Made by a program: the position numbers and the translations under genes. A stretch of DNA of 53,712 bases, from positions 1 through 53,712 of the forward strand of contig JACZKS010000052.1 of the NCBI GenBank assembly GCA_014859895.1, in the 5' to 3' direction. Under the pieces are notes generated by a model. That model was not told the DNA's origin and ran no database searches. It worked only from the letters and a program-made list of their open reading frames with translations. Within the stretch, counting starts at the first letter, position 1. Each line of letters starts with the position of its first letter. This DNA comes from Rhodospirillales bacterium (GTDB lineage: Bacteria; Pseudomonadota; Alphaproteobacteria; Rhodospirillales; Shumkoniaceae). Shown piece after piece: positions 44,083-53,371 of the stretch.

Positions 44083-45342
44083 TTGAAAATCGAGAAGATC
44101 ACCGTCACGCCGATCGCCATCCAGGACCCACCGCTGCTCAACGTGCTGGGCATCCACCAGCCGTACGCCCTGCGCTCGATCATCGAGGTGACGGCCGACA
44201 ACGGCCTGGTCGGGCTGGCCGAGACCTACGGCGACAGCAACACCTTGAACGGGCTCAACCGGGTCAGCGAACTGCTGGCGGGCCTCGACCCGTTCTGCCT
44301 CAACGATCTGGAAGCCCGGGTCGAGCGCGGGCTGGCCGGCATGAAGGTGAAGGACGGCAGCATCCTGGCCCCGGGCACCATTCCCGAGCGGGCCAAGGCC
44401 ATTGCGTTTGCGGCCTACGAAACCGCCTGTCTCGACCTCCAGGGCAAACTCCTGGGGCTGCCGGTGGCCGAGGTCCTGGGCGGGCGGGTCCGCGACGCGG
44501 TACCGTTTAGCGCCTACCTGTTCTACAAGAAGGCACGCCACATCGGCGCCGCCCACGACGATCCCTACGGCGCCGCCGAAACGCCGGAGGCCGTGGTCCG
44601 CCAAGCCAAGGCGTTCGTCGCCGAGTACGGCTTCAAGTCGCTCAAACTGAAAGGCGGGGTCTACGAGCCGGCGGTCGAAATCGAAACCATGCGGCAACTC
44701 AAGAAGGCCTTCCCGGACCATCCGTTGCGCCTCGATCCCAACGGCGGATGGACGGTAAAGACGGCGATCGCCGCGGCGCACGAACTCGAGGGCGTGCTCG
44801 AATACCTCGAAGACCCGGTGCTCGGATTCGCCGAGAGCGCCGATGTTGCGCACTCCATCTCGATGCCGATCGCCACCAACATGGTCGTCGTCAGCTTCCA
44901 GGACTTGGCCGAGTCCGTGCGCCACGGGTCAGTCCAGGTGATCCTTTCCGACCACCACTACTGGGGCGGCATGCGCGCCACCCAGGCGCTGGCCAAGATC
45001 TGCTCGATCTGGAAACTTGGATTGTCCATGCACTCCAATTCCCACCTTGGCATCAGTCTGGTCGCCATGGCCCACGTCGCCGCCGCCTGCACCAACCTGA
45101 CCTACGCCTGCGACACCCACTACCCATGGCAGCAGGACGAAGTGATCGCTGGAGGCAAGCTGAAGTTCATCGACGGCGCCCTGCCGGTGCCGACCAAGCC
45201 CGGCCTCGGCGTAGACCTCGACCGCGATGCGCTGACGCGGCTGCACCGCCAGTACCTGGCCTGCGAGGACCTCGATCGCGACGACGTCAAGGAAATGCGC
45301 AAGTACGACCCGAACTGGAAGGGCGCGCTGCCACGGTTCTAA
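44083..45342 (+). CDS. Glucarate dehydratase-like enzyme, enolase superfamily
   Basis: 419 residues. Enolase-superfamily residues are visible: the Lys-x-Lys base motif (SLKLKGG), metal ligands in LRLDPNGGW and EYLEDP, Asn in IATNM, and the His base in SMHSNSHLGIS, which with SDHHYWGG matches the glucarate dehydratase group. It is shorter at the N-terminus than GudD at 51929 and clearly diverged, so it may act on another acid sugar. TTG at 44083 was chosen because GGAGG (44069-44073) precedes it; a TTG at 44041 overlapping RraA would add 14 residues without a ribosome site. Third gene of the gntR3 operon. Confidence 0.85.
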   Translation: MKIEKITVTPIAIQDPPLLNVLGIHQPYALRSIIEVTADNGLVGLAETYGDSNTLNGLNRVSELLAGLDPFCLNDLEARVERGLAGMKVKDGSILAPGTIPERAKAIAFAAYETACLDLQGKLLGLPVAEVLGGRVRDAVPFSAYLFYKKARHIGAAHDDPYGAAETPEAVVRQAKAFVAEYGFKSLKLKGGVYEPAVEIETMRQLKKAFPDHPLRLDPNGGWTVKTAIAAAHELEGVLEYLEDPVLGFAESADVAHSISMPIATNMVVVSFQDLAESVRHGSVQVILSDHHYWGGMRATQALAKICSIWKLGLSMHSNSHLGISLVAMAHVAAACTNLTYACDTHYPWQQDEVIAGGKLKFIDGALPVPTKPGLGVDLDRDALTRLHRQYLACEDLDRDDVKEMRKYDPNWKGALPRF

Positions 45343-45363
45343 GCCTGGGCAGACCTCAGCGGC

Positions 45364-45620
45364 TCAGAAGTAGCTGGGATACTTCTCCTTGATGGCGTCA
45401 GCAAACGGGAGAGTGTCCGACAGGTGCCTGCGCAGACAAATTTCTGCGGCCTCCGCATCCCGCTTGCGAACCGGCATCGAACTGACGCCGAAGGCCCGGG
45501 CGACGGCATCCTTCGCGATGGCCGAACCGGGTTCGAGCGTGAGTTCGACGATCATCGCCCGCAGCACGCCGGCGATCTGAGGAGCGATCGACCGTCGGCG
45601 ATCCAGCGTGATCCGACGGC
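45364..45620 (-). pseudogene. GntR-family regulator remnant with the middle deleted
   Basis: The frame contains a GntR winged-helix start (ITLDRRRSIAPQIAGVLRA, then VELTLEPGSAIAKDAVARAFGVSSMPVR) that resembles gntR3 at the same positions. At about 45465 it jumps directly to the C-terminal end of an FCD protein: AEAAEICLRRHLSDTLP and IKEKYPSYF, matching the last 30 residues of gntR3. Some 140-150 residues of ligand-binding domain are missing, so the product cannot work as a regulator of this class. It lies directly after lacI and converges with the glucarate-dehydratase-like gene. Upstream in-frame sequence up to 45789 is not recognisable. Confidence 0.72.
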
Positions 45621-45785
45621 AACCCGCGGCAAGGGCGAACGCGGCGCCGCGATCTTCGCCAACCGACTTCACGGCCTTACCGGCGGTATGTCGGCGCGCC
45701 ATGGCGATCAGGAAATTCCCTCCTCGTCCGAGCCCCGTCTCGATGCACATTGGGCGCCCGGTTGCCTCGCTCCGTTCAAAACGCG

Positions 45786-46856
45786 TCAAGCCGTTTCCCG
45801 CGGGATAATCTGGAATCCCACGTTCACGACATTCTCCGTCGCCGGTCGATCCTGGAGCTTGGCCAACAAGGCATCGGCCGCCTTTTTTCCCATCAATGGC
45901 CTGTCAATGCGGACGGTGGTCAGGGCGGGATAGGTGTGGGCGGCGAAATCCTGGTCGCCGAAACCGAAGACGGCAAGGTCCTTCGGCACCGAAAGCCCAC
46001 GGCACTGGGCCTCGGCCAGCACACCATGGGCAATCGTGTCGGAACTGCAGAAGACGACGCCGTTCTTGAATCCCTCGGAAAGCAATATGGCAAGCCCGTG
46101 GCGCCCGCGCTGGAGGCTGGAAACGGCAGGGACGATGCCCGCGGGGACGTCCGCGATACCGCGTCGGGCCAGCGCCGCCTTGAAGCTGCGATAGCGGAGG
46201 AGGGCCCGGGGGTCGTCGGCGGAAACGATACCGAATTTCCGGTATCCCTTGTCATACAGGTATTCAGCGACGGCCTGCGCCACCTCTTCATGGGAAAAGC
46301 CGACGACGATATCGAGCGGCGTCGGCGTAAAATCCCACGTTTCGACGATTGGAATGCGCGCCGCCAGCAGCCGCCGCCGACAGTCGGCGGAATGATTGAT
46401 GCCGGTCAGGAAGACGGCGTCGGGCCGACGGCTGAGGATGGCCGAAACCAGCTGCTCCTCGGCGTCCTGGGCGTAGCCCGATTCCCCCAGCAGAACCTGA
46501 TAGCCGGCGCTGCGGATGTGCTCGCTGAAGTACCGGATGGTTTCGGCATAGACCAGGTTGGCGATAGAGGGAACGATGGCGGCGACCAAGCGGCTGCGAT
46601 TGGACGCGAGCCCGCCGGCCAACAGGTTGGGAACGTAACCGGTCTGCGCGATCGCCTGGTTGATCCGCTCCAGCGTCTGTGCCGCGACCTGGTCGGGATG
46701 GTTGAGGGCCCGCGAGACGGTGATGGCCGAAACGCCGGCCACGTGGGCGACGCTTTCGAGCGTTACGCTGTGGCGGCTCAGCCGCGACGTACCGCGCTTC
46801 CCGCCGGGCCGCTTGCGGGTTGCCTCGGGGCGAGGGGGGACGGACGGTTCGGACAC
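45786..46856 (-). CDS. LacI-family regulator of hexarate genes
   Basis: 356 residues. After a basic, Pro-rich N-terminal extension of about 30 residues comes the DNA-binding VTLESVAHVAGVSAITVSRALNHPDQV, followed by a type I periplasmic-binding effector fold (AIVPSIANLVYAETIRYFSEHIRSAGYQVLLGES). It resembles the gluconate/idonate GntR group of LacI. GTG at 46856 was chosen with GGAG 8 nt upstream. It is the last functional gene of the tctC4-B4-A4-garD operon (77-nt gap after garD). LacI-type half-boxes TGTTAGCGC stand in both divergent promoters at 51.7-51.8 kb. Confidence 0.92.
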   Translation of the reverse strand: MSEPSVPPRPEATRKRPGGKRGTSRLSRHSVTLESVAHVAGVSAITVSRALNHPDQVAAQTLERINQAIAQTGYVPNLLAGGLASNRSRLVAAIVPSIANLVYAETIRYFSEHIRSAGYQVLLGESGYAQDAEEQLVSAILSRRPDAVFLTGINHSADCRRRLLAARIPIVETWDFTPTPLDIVVGFSHEEVAQAVAEYLYDKGYRKFGIVSADDPRALLRYRSFKAALARRGIADVPAGIVPAVSSLQRGRHGLAILLSEGFKNGVVFCSSDTIAHGVLAEAQCRGLSVPKDLAVFGFGDQDFAAHTYPALTTVRIDRPLMGKKAADALLAKLQDRPATENVVNVGFQIIPRETA

Positions 46857-46933
46857 TTCAGGCTCTCCACGACATCAATGCCGTGTATCTACGGGCTTCG
46901 GCATCGCCTTGTCCATCGTCCATCCGGTCCCTC

Positions 46934-48469
46934 TCACGTCACCGGCGCCGGATTGAAGAGGACCAGGGCATTGTGCAGGCCGAGCTTGTCCGCTGCCGCC
47001 TGCTTGCGGCCGCTGGCGACGTCGAGGATCAAGTGGAACAACTCCCACCCCACGTCGGCGATGCTGGCCTCGCCGGTGGCGATGCGCCCGGCGTCGAGGT
47101 CCATCAGGTCGTGCCAGCGCGTGGCCAGGACCGAATTGGTGGCGACCTTGATGACCGGCGCCATGGCCAAGCCGTAGGGCGTGCCGCGCCCAGTGGTGAA
47201 GACCTGGAGCGTCATGCCCGAGGCCAGTTGCAGGGTACCGCAAATGAAGTCGCTGGCCGGCGTCGCGGCAAAGGTCAGGCCGCGACGGCGGATACGCTCG
47301 CCGGGCGCCAGCACGTCGACGATCGGGCTGGTCCCGGACTTGACGATCGAGCCCAGGGCCTTCTCGACGACGTTGGAAAGGCCGCCCGTCTTGTTTCCCG
47401 GCGATGGATTGGCGCTGCGGTCGGCCCCGCCCAGTTGCAGGTAGTCGTCGTACCAGGCCATCTCGCGCAGCAGGGCGCGGCCGACCTCGGCATCGGCGGC
47501 GCGGGGCGTCAGTAAATGGATGGCGTCGCGCACCTCGGTGACTTCCGAGAACATCACGCTGCCCCCGGCCCTGACGATGAGGTCGGCGGCGAAGCCGACG
47601 GCGGGATTGGCGGTCACCCCCGAGAAGGCGTCGCTGCCGCCGCACTGCACGCCGACCACCAGATCGGCGGCCGGGCAGGTCTGGCGCCGGCGGCCGTTCA
47701 GCCGTTCGAGGTGCCGCTCGGCCGTTTCCATAATGCCATCGACCATGGCCCCGAAGCCGGTGAAGGCGGGGTCCTGCAGACTGAGCAGGCTGCCGCCCTC
47801 GGCCTCCGCGGGCATTAAGGTTTGCGGCAGAAGCTTTTCGCACCCCAAGCCGATGACCATAACCTCGCCGCCGAAGTTGGGGTTGCGCACCAGGTTCTGG
47901 AGCGTGCGGATGGGCACCACGGCGGCCGGCGCGTTGATGGCGACGCCGCAGCCGTAGGTATGGTTGAGCGCCACCACGTCGTCGACGTTGGGATAGCGGG
48001 GCAACAGCTCGCGCCGGATGCGGCCGGCCACGTGGTCGGCCACGCCGGCTACGCATTGGACGCTGGTGGCGATGGCCAGCACATTCTTGGTGCCGACCGT
48101 GCCGTCGGCGTTGCGATAGCCCTCGAAGGTGTAGCCTTCGAGCGGCTCGGTGGCCGGCGCCGGACGGGTGGCCAGCGGCAGTTCGCTCAGGGCCGGCGGC
48201 TCGGGCAGGCGGACCGCGGATTCCCGAATCCAGCCGCCACAGCGGATGGGGCCGGCCGCGGTGCCGATGACTTCCCCGTAGCGAACGATCGGCTGGCCAG
48301 CCTCGATGTCGCCAAGCGCCACCTTGTGGCCGAACGGCACATTCTCGGTCAGCACCGTGCCGTCGTCCAACCGGGTTCCGGCCGGCAGGCCGCCGGGCGC
48401 GACGGCGATGGCAACGTTGTCCTTATCGCCAACCCGGATGACGGGGGCGCGTTCGGCGGTGCCGGTCAT
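46934..48469 (-). CDS. garD: D-galactarate dehydratase
   Basis: 511 residues, very close to E. coli GarD. N-terminal SAF-like domain ([46 protein letters not shown]), then [84 protein letters not shown] and [17 protein letters not shown], ending in FNPAPVT exactly as in GarD. It dehydrates galactarate to 5-keto-4-deoxy-D-glucarate. It starts by ATGA overlap with tctA4; longer readings go through tctA4 and are not real. Confidence 0.96.
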   Translation of the reverse strand: MTGTAERAPVIRVGDKDNVAIAVAPGGLPAGTRLDDGTVLTENVPFGHKVALGDIEAGQPIVRYGEVIGTAAGPIRCGGWIRESAVRLPEPPALSELPLATRPAPATEPLEGYTFEGYRNADGTVGTKNVLAIATSVQCVAGVADHVAGRIRRELLPRYPNVDDVVALNHTYGCGVAINAPAAVVPIRTLQNLVRNPNFGGEVMVIGLGCEKLLPQTLMPAEAEGGSLLSLQDPAFTGFGAMVDGIMETAERHLERLNGRRRQTCPAADLVVGVQCGGSDAFSGVTANPAVGFAADLIVRAGGSVMFSEVTEVRDAIHLLTPRAADAEVGRALLREMAWYDDYLQLGGADRSANPSPGNKTGGLSNVVEKALGSIVKSGTSPIVDVLAPGERIRRRGLTFAATPASDFICGTLQLASGMTLQVFTTGRGTPYGLAMAPVIKVATNSVLATRWHDLMDLDAGRIATGEASIADVGWELFHLILDVASGRKQAAADKLGLHNALVLFNPAPVT

Positions 48470-49971
48470 CCGCCGTTGGCTCCCTTGGCCTGGTGGTTCG
48501 TTTTCATCACCGAATAGAAGGAGTAGCCGATGGACAACGCGATCAGGACCCACAGCAGCATGGCGATCGGGCTCTTGGTGAAGAAGATGGTCAGGTTGCC
48601 GAAGGATTCCAGGCTTTTGACGAAGTAGAGCTCGGCCGAACGGCCGAGGATGAAGCCCATGATGAAGGGGGCGATTTCCAGGCCCAGCTTCTCGGCGATA
48701 TAGCCGAACAGGCCGAACAGCAGCAACGTCCAGACGTCGAACATGATGCCGCTGTTGATGGCGTAGGCGCCGATCACGCACATCACGATGATCCCCGGAT
48801 AGAGAATGTGCTTGGGGACCATGATGACCTTGATGATGTACTTGATGGCGAAAAACATCACCACGAACATGAACAGGTTGGCGACCAGCAGGCTGACGAT
48901 GATCATGTCCCAGGTCTGCGGGTTCTCGCCGATGAACAGCGGCCCCACCTGGACGCCCTGCAGCGTGAAGGCGGCGATCATCACCGCCGTCGTGCTGTCG
49001 CCGGGAATGCCGAGCGACAACAGCGGGATGAGGGCGCCGCCGGTCAGCCCGTTGTTCGAGGATTCCGAGGCGATGATCCCCTCGGGCACGCCTGTCCCCA
49101 TCTTCGCCGGCTCCTTCGAGAAGTTCTTCTGCTGGGTGTAGGCCAGCACCGAGGCGGCACTGCCACCGATGCCCGGCAGGATGCCGACGAAAGTGCCGAT
49201 CGAGGAGGAGCGGATGAGGTTGACCATCTGGCCCTTGAAGACGCGAAGCGAGAAGCGCGTCCGGTGACTGAGCGCCATGCCGGCGAGGCCGCCCCCCTTC
49301 ACCCCCTGCGCCGCTTCCTGCAGGATGGTGGAGAGGCCGAACACACCGATCAGCACGGGCAACAGCGAGAAGCCGTCCGCCAGGTAGGGCTCCATGAAAT
49401 CGAACATCAGGCGGGTGTCGCCGTTGCCGCCGACCGTAGTGTCGTAGGTGCCGATCAGGCTGATCCAGACCCCCAGCGCGCCGCTGAACAGGCCGACCAG
49501 TACGCGCTTGGAGAGTGACGCGATGACGGTCAGCGCGAAAAAGATGATGAGGAACTTCTCGACATAGGAAAACTTGATCGCCATGTCGGCCAGCGCCGGG
49601 GCGAAGAAGAACAGCACGGCGGCGCTGAACACGCCGCCGAACAGCGAGGCGACGATGCCGGTGCGAAGCGCCAGCTCGCCCTCGCCCTTCTGGTGCATGG
49701 GGTGGCCGTCGAACGTCGTGGCGATCGAGGACGGCGTGCCGGGGATCTTGAGCAGGATGGCCGGAACCAAGCCGCCCGAAATACCGCCGACGTAGAGCCC
49801 CAGCAGTAGGGCCAGGCTCATGTTGAGGTTGAGCCCGTAAGTCAAGGGCAGGCACACGGCGATGGCCATGGTGGCCGTCAGGCCCGGAATGGAGCCGAAG
49901 ATGATGCCGACGACGATGCCGACGAAGACCAGCACGAAATAGATCGGGGTGAGCAGCGAGAGAATGTCCAC
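48466..49971 (-). CDS. tctA: Tripartite tricarboxylate transporter large subunit TctA (set 4)
   Basis: 501 residues with about ten to twelve membrane segments and TctA motifs [55 protein letters not shown] and [15 protein letters not shown] start at 49971 with AAGGAG 7-10 nt upstream. It overlaps the garD start by 4 nt, which makes galactarate or glucarate the best guess for cargo; enteric bacteria use an MFS transporter (GarP/GudP) for this step. Confidence 0.94.
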   Translation of the reverse strand: MDILSLLTPIYFVLVFVGIVVGIIFGSIPGLTATMAIAVCLPLTYGLNLNMSLALLLGLYVGGISGGLVPAILLKIPGTPSSIATTFDGHPMHQKGEGELALRTGIVASLFGGVFSAAVLFFFAPALADMAIKFSYVEKFLIIFFALTVIASLSKRVLVGLFSGALGVWISLIGTYDTTVGGNGDTRLMFDFMEPYLADGFSLLPVLIGVFGLSTILQEAAQGVKGGGLAGMALSHRTRFSLRVFKGQMVNLIRSSSIGTFVGILPGIGGSAASVLAYTQQKNFSKEPAKMGTGVPEGIIASESSNNGLTGGALIPLLSLGIPGDSTTAVMIAAFTLQGVQVGPLFIGENPQTWDMIIVSLLVANLFMFVVMFFAIKYIIKVIMVPKHILYPGIIVMCVIGAYAINSGIMFDVWTLLLFGLFGYIAEKLGLEIAPFIMGFILGRSAELYFVKSLESFGNLTIFFTKSPIAMLLWVLIALSIGYSFYSVMKTNHQAKGANGG

Positions 49972-49996
49972 GGGCAGGCTCCTTCGGTCCCGGCGG

Positions 49997-50440
49997 TTAC
50001 GGCAGCGAGACCCTGAACAGTTCCTTGAGCACGTACCAGGCCACGCTCGGCAGGATCACCGCGTTGAGCCCGATGACCACGAGCTTCCTCGCCGTCAGCC
50101 CATGCACAAAAAGAAGCGAGAACAGGAACATGACCGGGATCGACATGATCAGGAACCCGAACCCCTTATTCGGGAAGAAACCGCCGACCACCTCCATCGA
50201 CTGGAAGTAGGCGATCGTCAGCGCGATGGTGGCCAGGAACCTGAATTTGTCGAAATCGCCGCCCCCGAGCGCCAGGCTGCGCTTGCCGCTGCGGAATTCC
50301 CGCACCAGGCCGGGGCCATAGACGACCACGATGGCCCCGAACAGCACGACCAGGACCCATCCGACGATTGCCGGGAAAACAAGGTGGGATTGGGAAAACT
50401 CGATGTGGACGTCGAAAAGCTGGGTGAATCCGCTTCCCAT
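49997..50440 (-). CDS. tctB: Tripartite tricarboxylate transporter small subunit TctB (set 4)
   Basis: 147 residues, four membrane helices: VGWVLVVLFGAIVVVYG, then two helices in the middle (FLATIALTIAYFQSMEVVG and FGFLIMSIPVMFLFSLLFVHG) and a last one before the C-terminus. Sequence motifs are weak, as usual for TctB; position between tctC4 and tctA4 decides the call. Confidence 0.85.
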   Translation of the reverse strand: MGSGFTQLFDVHIEFSQSHLVFPAIVGWVLVVLFGAIVVVYGPGLVREFRSGKRSLALGGGDFDKFRFLATIALTIAYFQSMEVVGGFFPNKGFGFLIMSIPVMFLFSLLFVHGLTARKLVVIGLNAVILPSVAWYVLKELFRVSLP

Positions 50441-50470
50441 GGGAACTCATACCCTCTCGGCTAGGCAAAT

Positions 50471-50497
50471 GCGGCGCCGGGCGGAACCCGGCGCCGC
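50471..50497 (-). promoter_or_regulatory. Strong hairpin between tctC4 and tctB4
   Basis: GCGGCGCCGGG (50471-50481) and CCCGGCGCCGC (50487-50497) are perfect 11-base arms with a 5-nt loop, in the 66-nt tctC4-tctB4 gap. On the minus strand only ATTT follows, so partial termination or mRNA protection is likelier than full stop. It is the strongest of the set. Confidence 0.65.
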
Positions 50498-50506
50498 TTT
50501 TTCCGA

Positions 50507-51550
50507 CTACTGGCGGATGGCTTTGATGATGGTGCCGTAGTCGTTCATCTTGTTCTTGAGGTAGGGCTGGGCCTCGGCCGTCGGCAGGAAGTTCGGGGTA
50601 AAGAAGGCGGCCTTCTCGGCGGTCGCGATCTTGCCCTCGGCATAGATTTCCTGCAGAGCCTTGTCGAAATAGGCGACCAGTTCAGGCTTCATGTTCTTGT
50701 TGTAGATGATGAAGAAGTCTTTATCGAACACGAAGTTTTTCTTGCCGTCCTGGGTGACGTTGACGTTGGGCTCGACGAACTTCAAGAGCTCGTCGCGGCT
50801 GGTCTTGCCGAACCCTTCGGCCCGGGCCTCGGCGATCGCCTTGTGGCTGGCCGTCAGCCAGACAAAGCTCATGGCCTTCTGGTCTTCGGCGGGAAGGCGG
50901 GTGTACTGCTCGTTCGCTTGCACCGAGCCGTTGATGATGTCGGCCTGGCCGTCGAATAGCAGTTGGTCCTTGTCGGCCTGCGAGCCGGTGTTGACCGCCA
51001 CCATGTTGCCTTCCTGGCCGGGGAAGCGCAGCTTCACCGCGTTCTTGAGCGCGCTGAAGCCGATCTCGGAAACGCCGCCGGGCTGGATGGCGACGCGCAC
51101 CTTGGTGCCTTTGCCGGCCGCGACGATGGCGTCTTCCAGTGTCTTGTAGGGGGACTTCTTGGGCACCAGGTAGCCGTTGCCCGGATTGATGGCCAGCGTC
51201 GGGCCGACCATGTAGTCGGCGAAGATGTCGTCGTAGCCCTTGATGCCGTACAGATACCCCAGGTACGACTGGTCATGGAAGATCATGATGGTGGTGCCGT
51301 CCGTCACGCGGGCCAGTGCCTTGAAGGCGGCCGACGGTCCCACCGCGTCGACCTTGGCGTCGACGCCCAGCTTCTTGCCCAGCGCTTCGGTGACGATGGC
51401 GGAAACCTGGTAGGTGTCGCCGCTCGTCGCGTTGGAGCCAATCACAACCCGAAGGTTGCCTTCGATCATCTTGTCGGCGGCCATGCCGGCGGTCGTCGCG
51501 CCGATCAGCCCACCGAGGGCCAGACATACGCCCAGCGTCAACTTCTTCAT
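50507..51550 (-). CDS. tctC: TctC-type solute-binding protein (set 4)
   Basis: 347 residues, somewhat longer and more diverged than the other three. Signal peptide MKKLTLGVCLALGGLIGATTAGMAADK; then NLRVVIGSNATSGDTYQVSAIVTEALGKKLGVDAKVDAVG, in place of the usual YPxKPI opening, so the substrate loop differs. ATG at 51550 was chosen with GGGAGAAA upstream; longer readings to 51853 enter the promoter region. First gene of the garD operon; a promoter with a LacI-type box is at 51715-51744. Likely binds galactarate or glucarate. Confidence 0.88.
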   Translation of the reverse strand: MKKLTLGVCLALGGLIGATTAGMAADKMIEGNLRVVIGSNATSGDTYQVSAIVTEALGKKLGVDAKVDAVGPSAAFKALARVTDGTTIMIFHDQSYLGYLYGIKGYDDIFADYMVGPTLAINPGNGYLVPKKSPYKTLEDAIVAAGKGTKVRVAIQPGGVSEIGFSALKNAVKLRFPGQEGNMVAVNTGSQADKDQLLFDGQADIINGSVQANEQYTRLPAEDQKAMSFVWLTASHKAIAEARAEGFGKTSRDELLKFVEPNVNVTQDGKKNFVFDKDFFIIYNKNMKPELVAYFDKALQEIYAEGKIATAEKAAFFTPNFLPTAEAQPYLKNKMNDYGTIIKAIRQ

Positions 51551-51714
51551 TGCTGCTTTCTCCCATTCTCCCAAGGTTGAAGATCTCCCGGCCTGTCGTT
51601 GATGGCACATGCTCGTCGCAAGGCCGGCAACATTGCCCGCCCCCGACGCTTTCCATCCCAAACAAGCCGGCCCTTCGGTTGCGAGGACCTTGTCGAATTG
51701 CACAATACGATGCG

Positions 51715-51744
51715 ATGTTAGCGCTTTCAGTAGTTTTCTGTCAA
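51715..51744 (-). promoter_or_regulatory. Promoter of tctC4-garD-lacI operon with LacI-type operator
   Basis: On the minus strand a perfect -35 TTGACA (51744-51739) is followed after 18 bp by TAACAT (51720-51715). The imperfect palindrome TGAAAGCGCTAACA (51729-51716), with a central CG as in LacI-family boxes, overlaps the -10. Confidence 0.72.
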
Positions 51745-51812
51745 CCGCGTCAAGGGCTGTCAAATCCTGTGGTTTATCCCAACTATCAGCTGAGGGTCCA
51801 AACGGCATCGGG

Positions 51813-51841
51813 TTGACCTCGGGTGATGGTTGCGCTAACAA
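51813..51841 (+). promoter_or_regulatory. Promoter of gudD with LacI-type half-box
   Basis: TTGACC (51813-51818), 17 bp, TAACAA (51836-51841). The -10 lies inside GTTGCGCTAACA (51829-51840), which shares GCGCTAACA with the box in the opposite promoter, in the same place relative to the -10. Confidence 0.68.
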
Positions 51842-51928
51842 TACACCGCGCACGAATTGCTTCTGCGCAAGGATTCTGGCCGGACGAACGACGGCCTTCG
51901 GGAACGACAGGATAGGGAGGATGGCGCC

Positions 51929-53275
51929 TTGACGCGCTCAGCAACAACGGGCGGCACCCCGGTGGTGACCGAGATGCGGGTGGTGCCGGTGGCCGGCCGC
52001 GACAGCATGCTGCTCAACCTCAGCGGCGCTCACGGCCCCTTCTTCACGCGCAACGTGGTCATCCTCACCGACAACGCCGGCCATGTCGGGGTCGGCGAGG
52101 TGCCGGGGGGTGAGCGCATCCGCGCCACGCTGGAAGATTCCGTGGCCCTTGTCGTCGGCGCCTCGATCGGTGACTTCAACCGGGTGCTGAACGCCATGCG
52201 CCGCCAATTCGGCGAGCGCGACGCTGCTGGACGCGGGTTTCAGACCTTCGACCTGCGCGTCGCCATCCATGCCGTCACCGCCGTCGAGTCGGCCCTGCTG
52301 GACTTGCTGGGTCAGTTCCTGGGCGTTCCCGTCGCCGCGTTGTTGGGCGAGGGTCAGCAACGCGACGCCGTCAAGATGCTGGGCTACCTGTTCTACGTCG
52401 GCGATCCAGGCAAGACCACGCTGCCCTATCGCCGCGAACCCAAAGCCAAGGACGCTTGGTTCAGGCTGCGCAACGAGGAGGCGCTGAACGCTCAATCTGT
52501 CGTCCGTCTGGCCGAGGCAGCCGAAGCCCTCTATGGATTCCGCGACTTCAAGCTGAAGGGCGGCGTGCTGGCGGGCGAGCAGGAGATGGAAGCCGTGGCC
52601 GCCCTGGCGGCGCGCTTCCCCGAGGCGCGCATCACCATTGACCCCAACGGCGCCTGGTCCTTGAAGGAAGCCATAGCGCTCTGCCGCGGCCAGAACCACA
52701 TCCTGGCCTATGCCGAGGATCCGTGCGGCGCCGAGGCCGGCTATTCAGGCCGCGAGGTGATGGCCGAATTCCGGCGGGCCACCGGCCTGCCCACCGCCAC
52801 CAATATGATCGCCACCGATTGGCGCCAGATGGGACACGCGGTGATGCTGCAAGCGGTCGACATACCACTGGCCGACCCGCATTTCTGGACGATGCAGGGG
52901 GCAACCCGGGTGGCCCAAATGTGCCACGAATGGGGCCTGACCTGGGGCTCGCATTCGAACAACCACTTCGACATTTCGCTCGCCATGATCACCCAGACGG
53001 CCGCTGCGGCGCCGGGCGCCATCACGGCCATCGACACCCACTGGATCTGGCAGGACGGCCAGCACCTGACCCGCGAACCGCTGAAAATCAAGGGCGGCAT
53101 GATCGCTCTGCCCGAGCGGCCCGGCCTTGGCATCGAGATCGATATGGCCGAGATCGAGGCGGCCCACGCCCTTTACAAGGAGCACGGCCTGGGGGCGCGC
53201 GACGATGCCGCCGCCATGCAGTTTCTCATTCCAGGTTGGGCGTTCGACAACAAGCGCCCCTGTCTTGTGCGCTAG
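51929..53275 (+). CDS. gudD: D-glucarate dehydratase
   Basis: 448 residues, the standard GudD length. [31 protein letters not shown] near the N-terminus is characteristic. Catalytic groups: Lys-x-Lys (FKLKGG), metal ligands in ITIDPNGAW and AYAEDPCG, Asn in [10 protein letters not shown], and the His base in [36 protein letters not shown] is another hallmark. It converts D-glucarate to 5-keto-4-deoxy-D-glucarate. TTG at 51929 was chosen because GGGAGG lies 8 nt upstream; an ATG at 51921 is out of frame. Divergent from the garD operon, followed by garR. Confidence 0.95.
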   Translation: MTRSATTGGTPVVTEMRVVPVAGRDSMLLNLSGAHGPFFTRNVVILTDNAGHVGVGEVPGGERIRATLEDSVALVVGASIGDFNRVLNAMRRQFGERDAAGRGFQTFDLRVAIHAVTAVESALLDLLGQFLGVPVAALLGEGQQRDAVKMLGYLFYVGDPGKTTLPYRREPKAKDAWFRLRNEEALNAQSVVRLAEAAEALYGFRDFKLKGGVLAGEQEMEAVAALAARFPEARITIDPNGAWSLKEAIALCRGQNHILAYAEDPCGAEAGYSGREVMAEFRRATGLPTATNMIATDWRQMGHAVMLQAVDIPLADPHFWTMQGATRVAQMCHEWGLTWGSHSNNHFDISLAMITQTAAAAPGAITAIDTHWIWQDGQHLTREPLKIKGGMIALPERPGLGIEIDMAEIEAAHALYKEHGLGARDDAAAMQFLIPGWAFDNKRPCLVR

Positions 53276-53371
53276 GCCGCACACGCACAATGGGCGACGA
53301 CATGCCTCACACTGACGCTATGGGGTGTTGAAGCCGAACCAATGTTTCTAGATATGGAGGAAAGTAAGACC

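Larger units (their letters stand above)
51551..51928. other. 378-bp divergent promoter region between tctC4 and gudD
   Basis: No gene is supportable. The region carries two divergent promoters with LacI-type boxes (51715-51744 and 51813-51841), described separately; the sequence between them and the genes gives leaders of about 165 nt and 85 nt. Confidence 0.6.

Noticed and set aside
46934-49855. A 973-codon reading that could be taken as a giant fusion ending in GarD
   Set aside because: The first 460 codons are an out-of-frame reading of tctA4. GarD has its own ATG at 48469 overlapping the tctA4 stop.
50471-50502. The tctC4-tctB4 hairpin followed by TTTTT on the plus strand, as a rho-independent terminator
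   Set aside because: No plus-strand gene ends here; on the transcribed minus strand the T-run is missing, so I kept it as an intra-operon hairpin.
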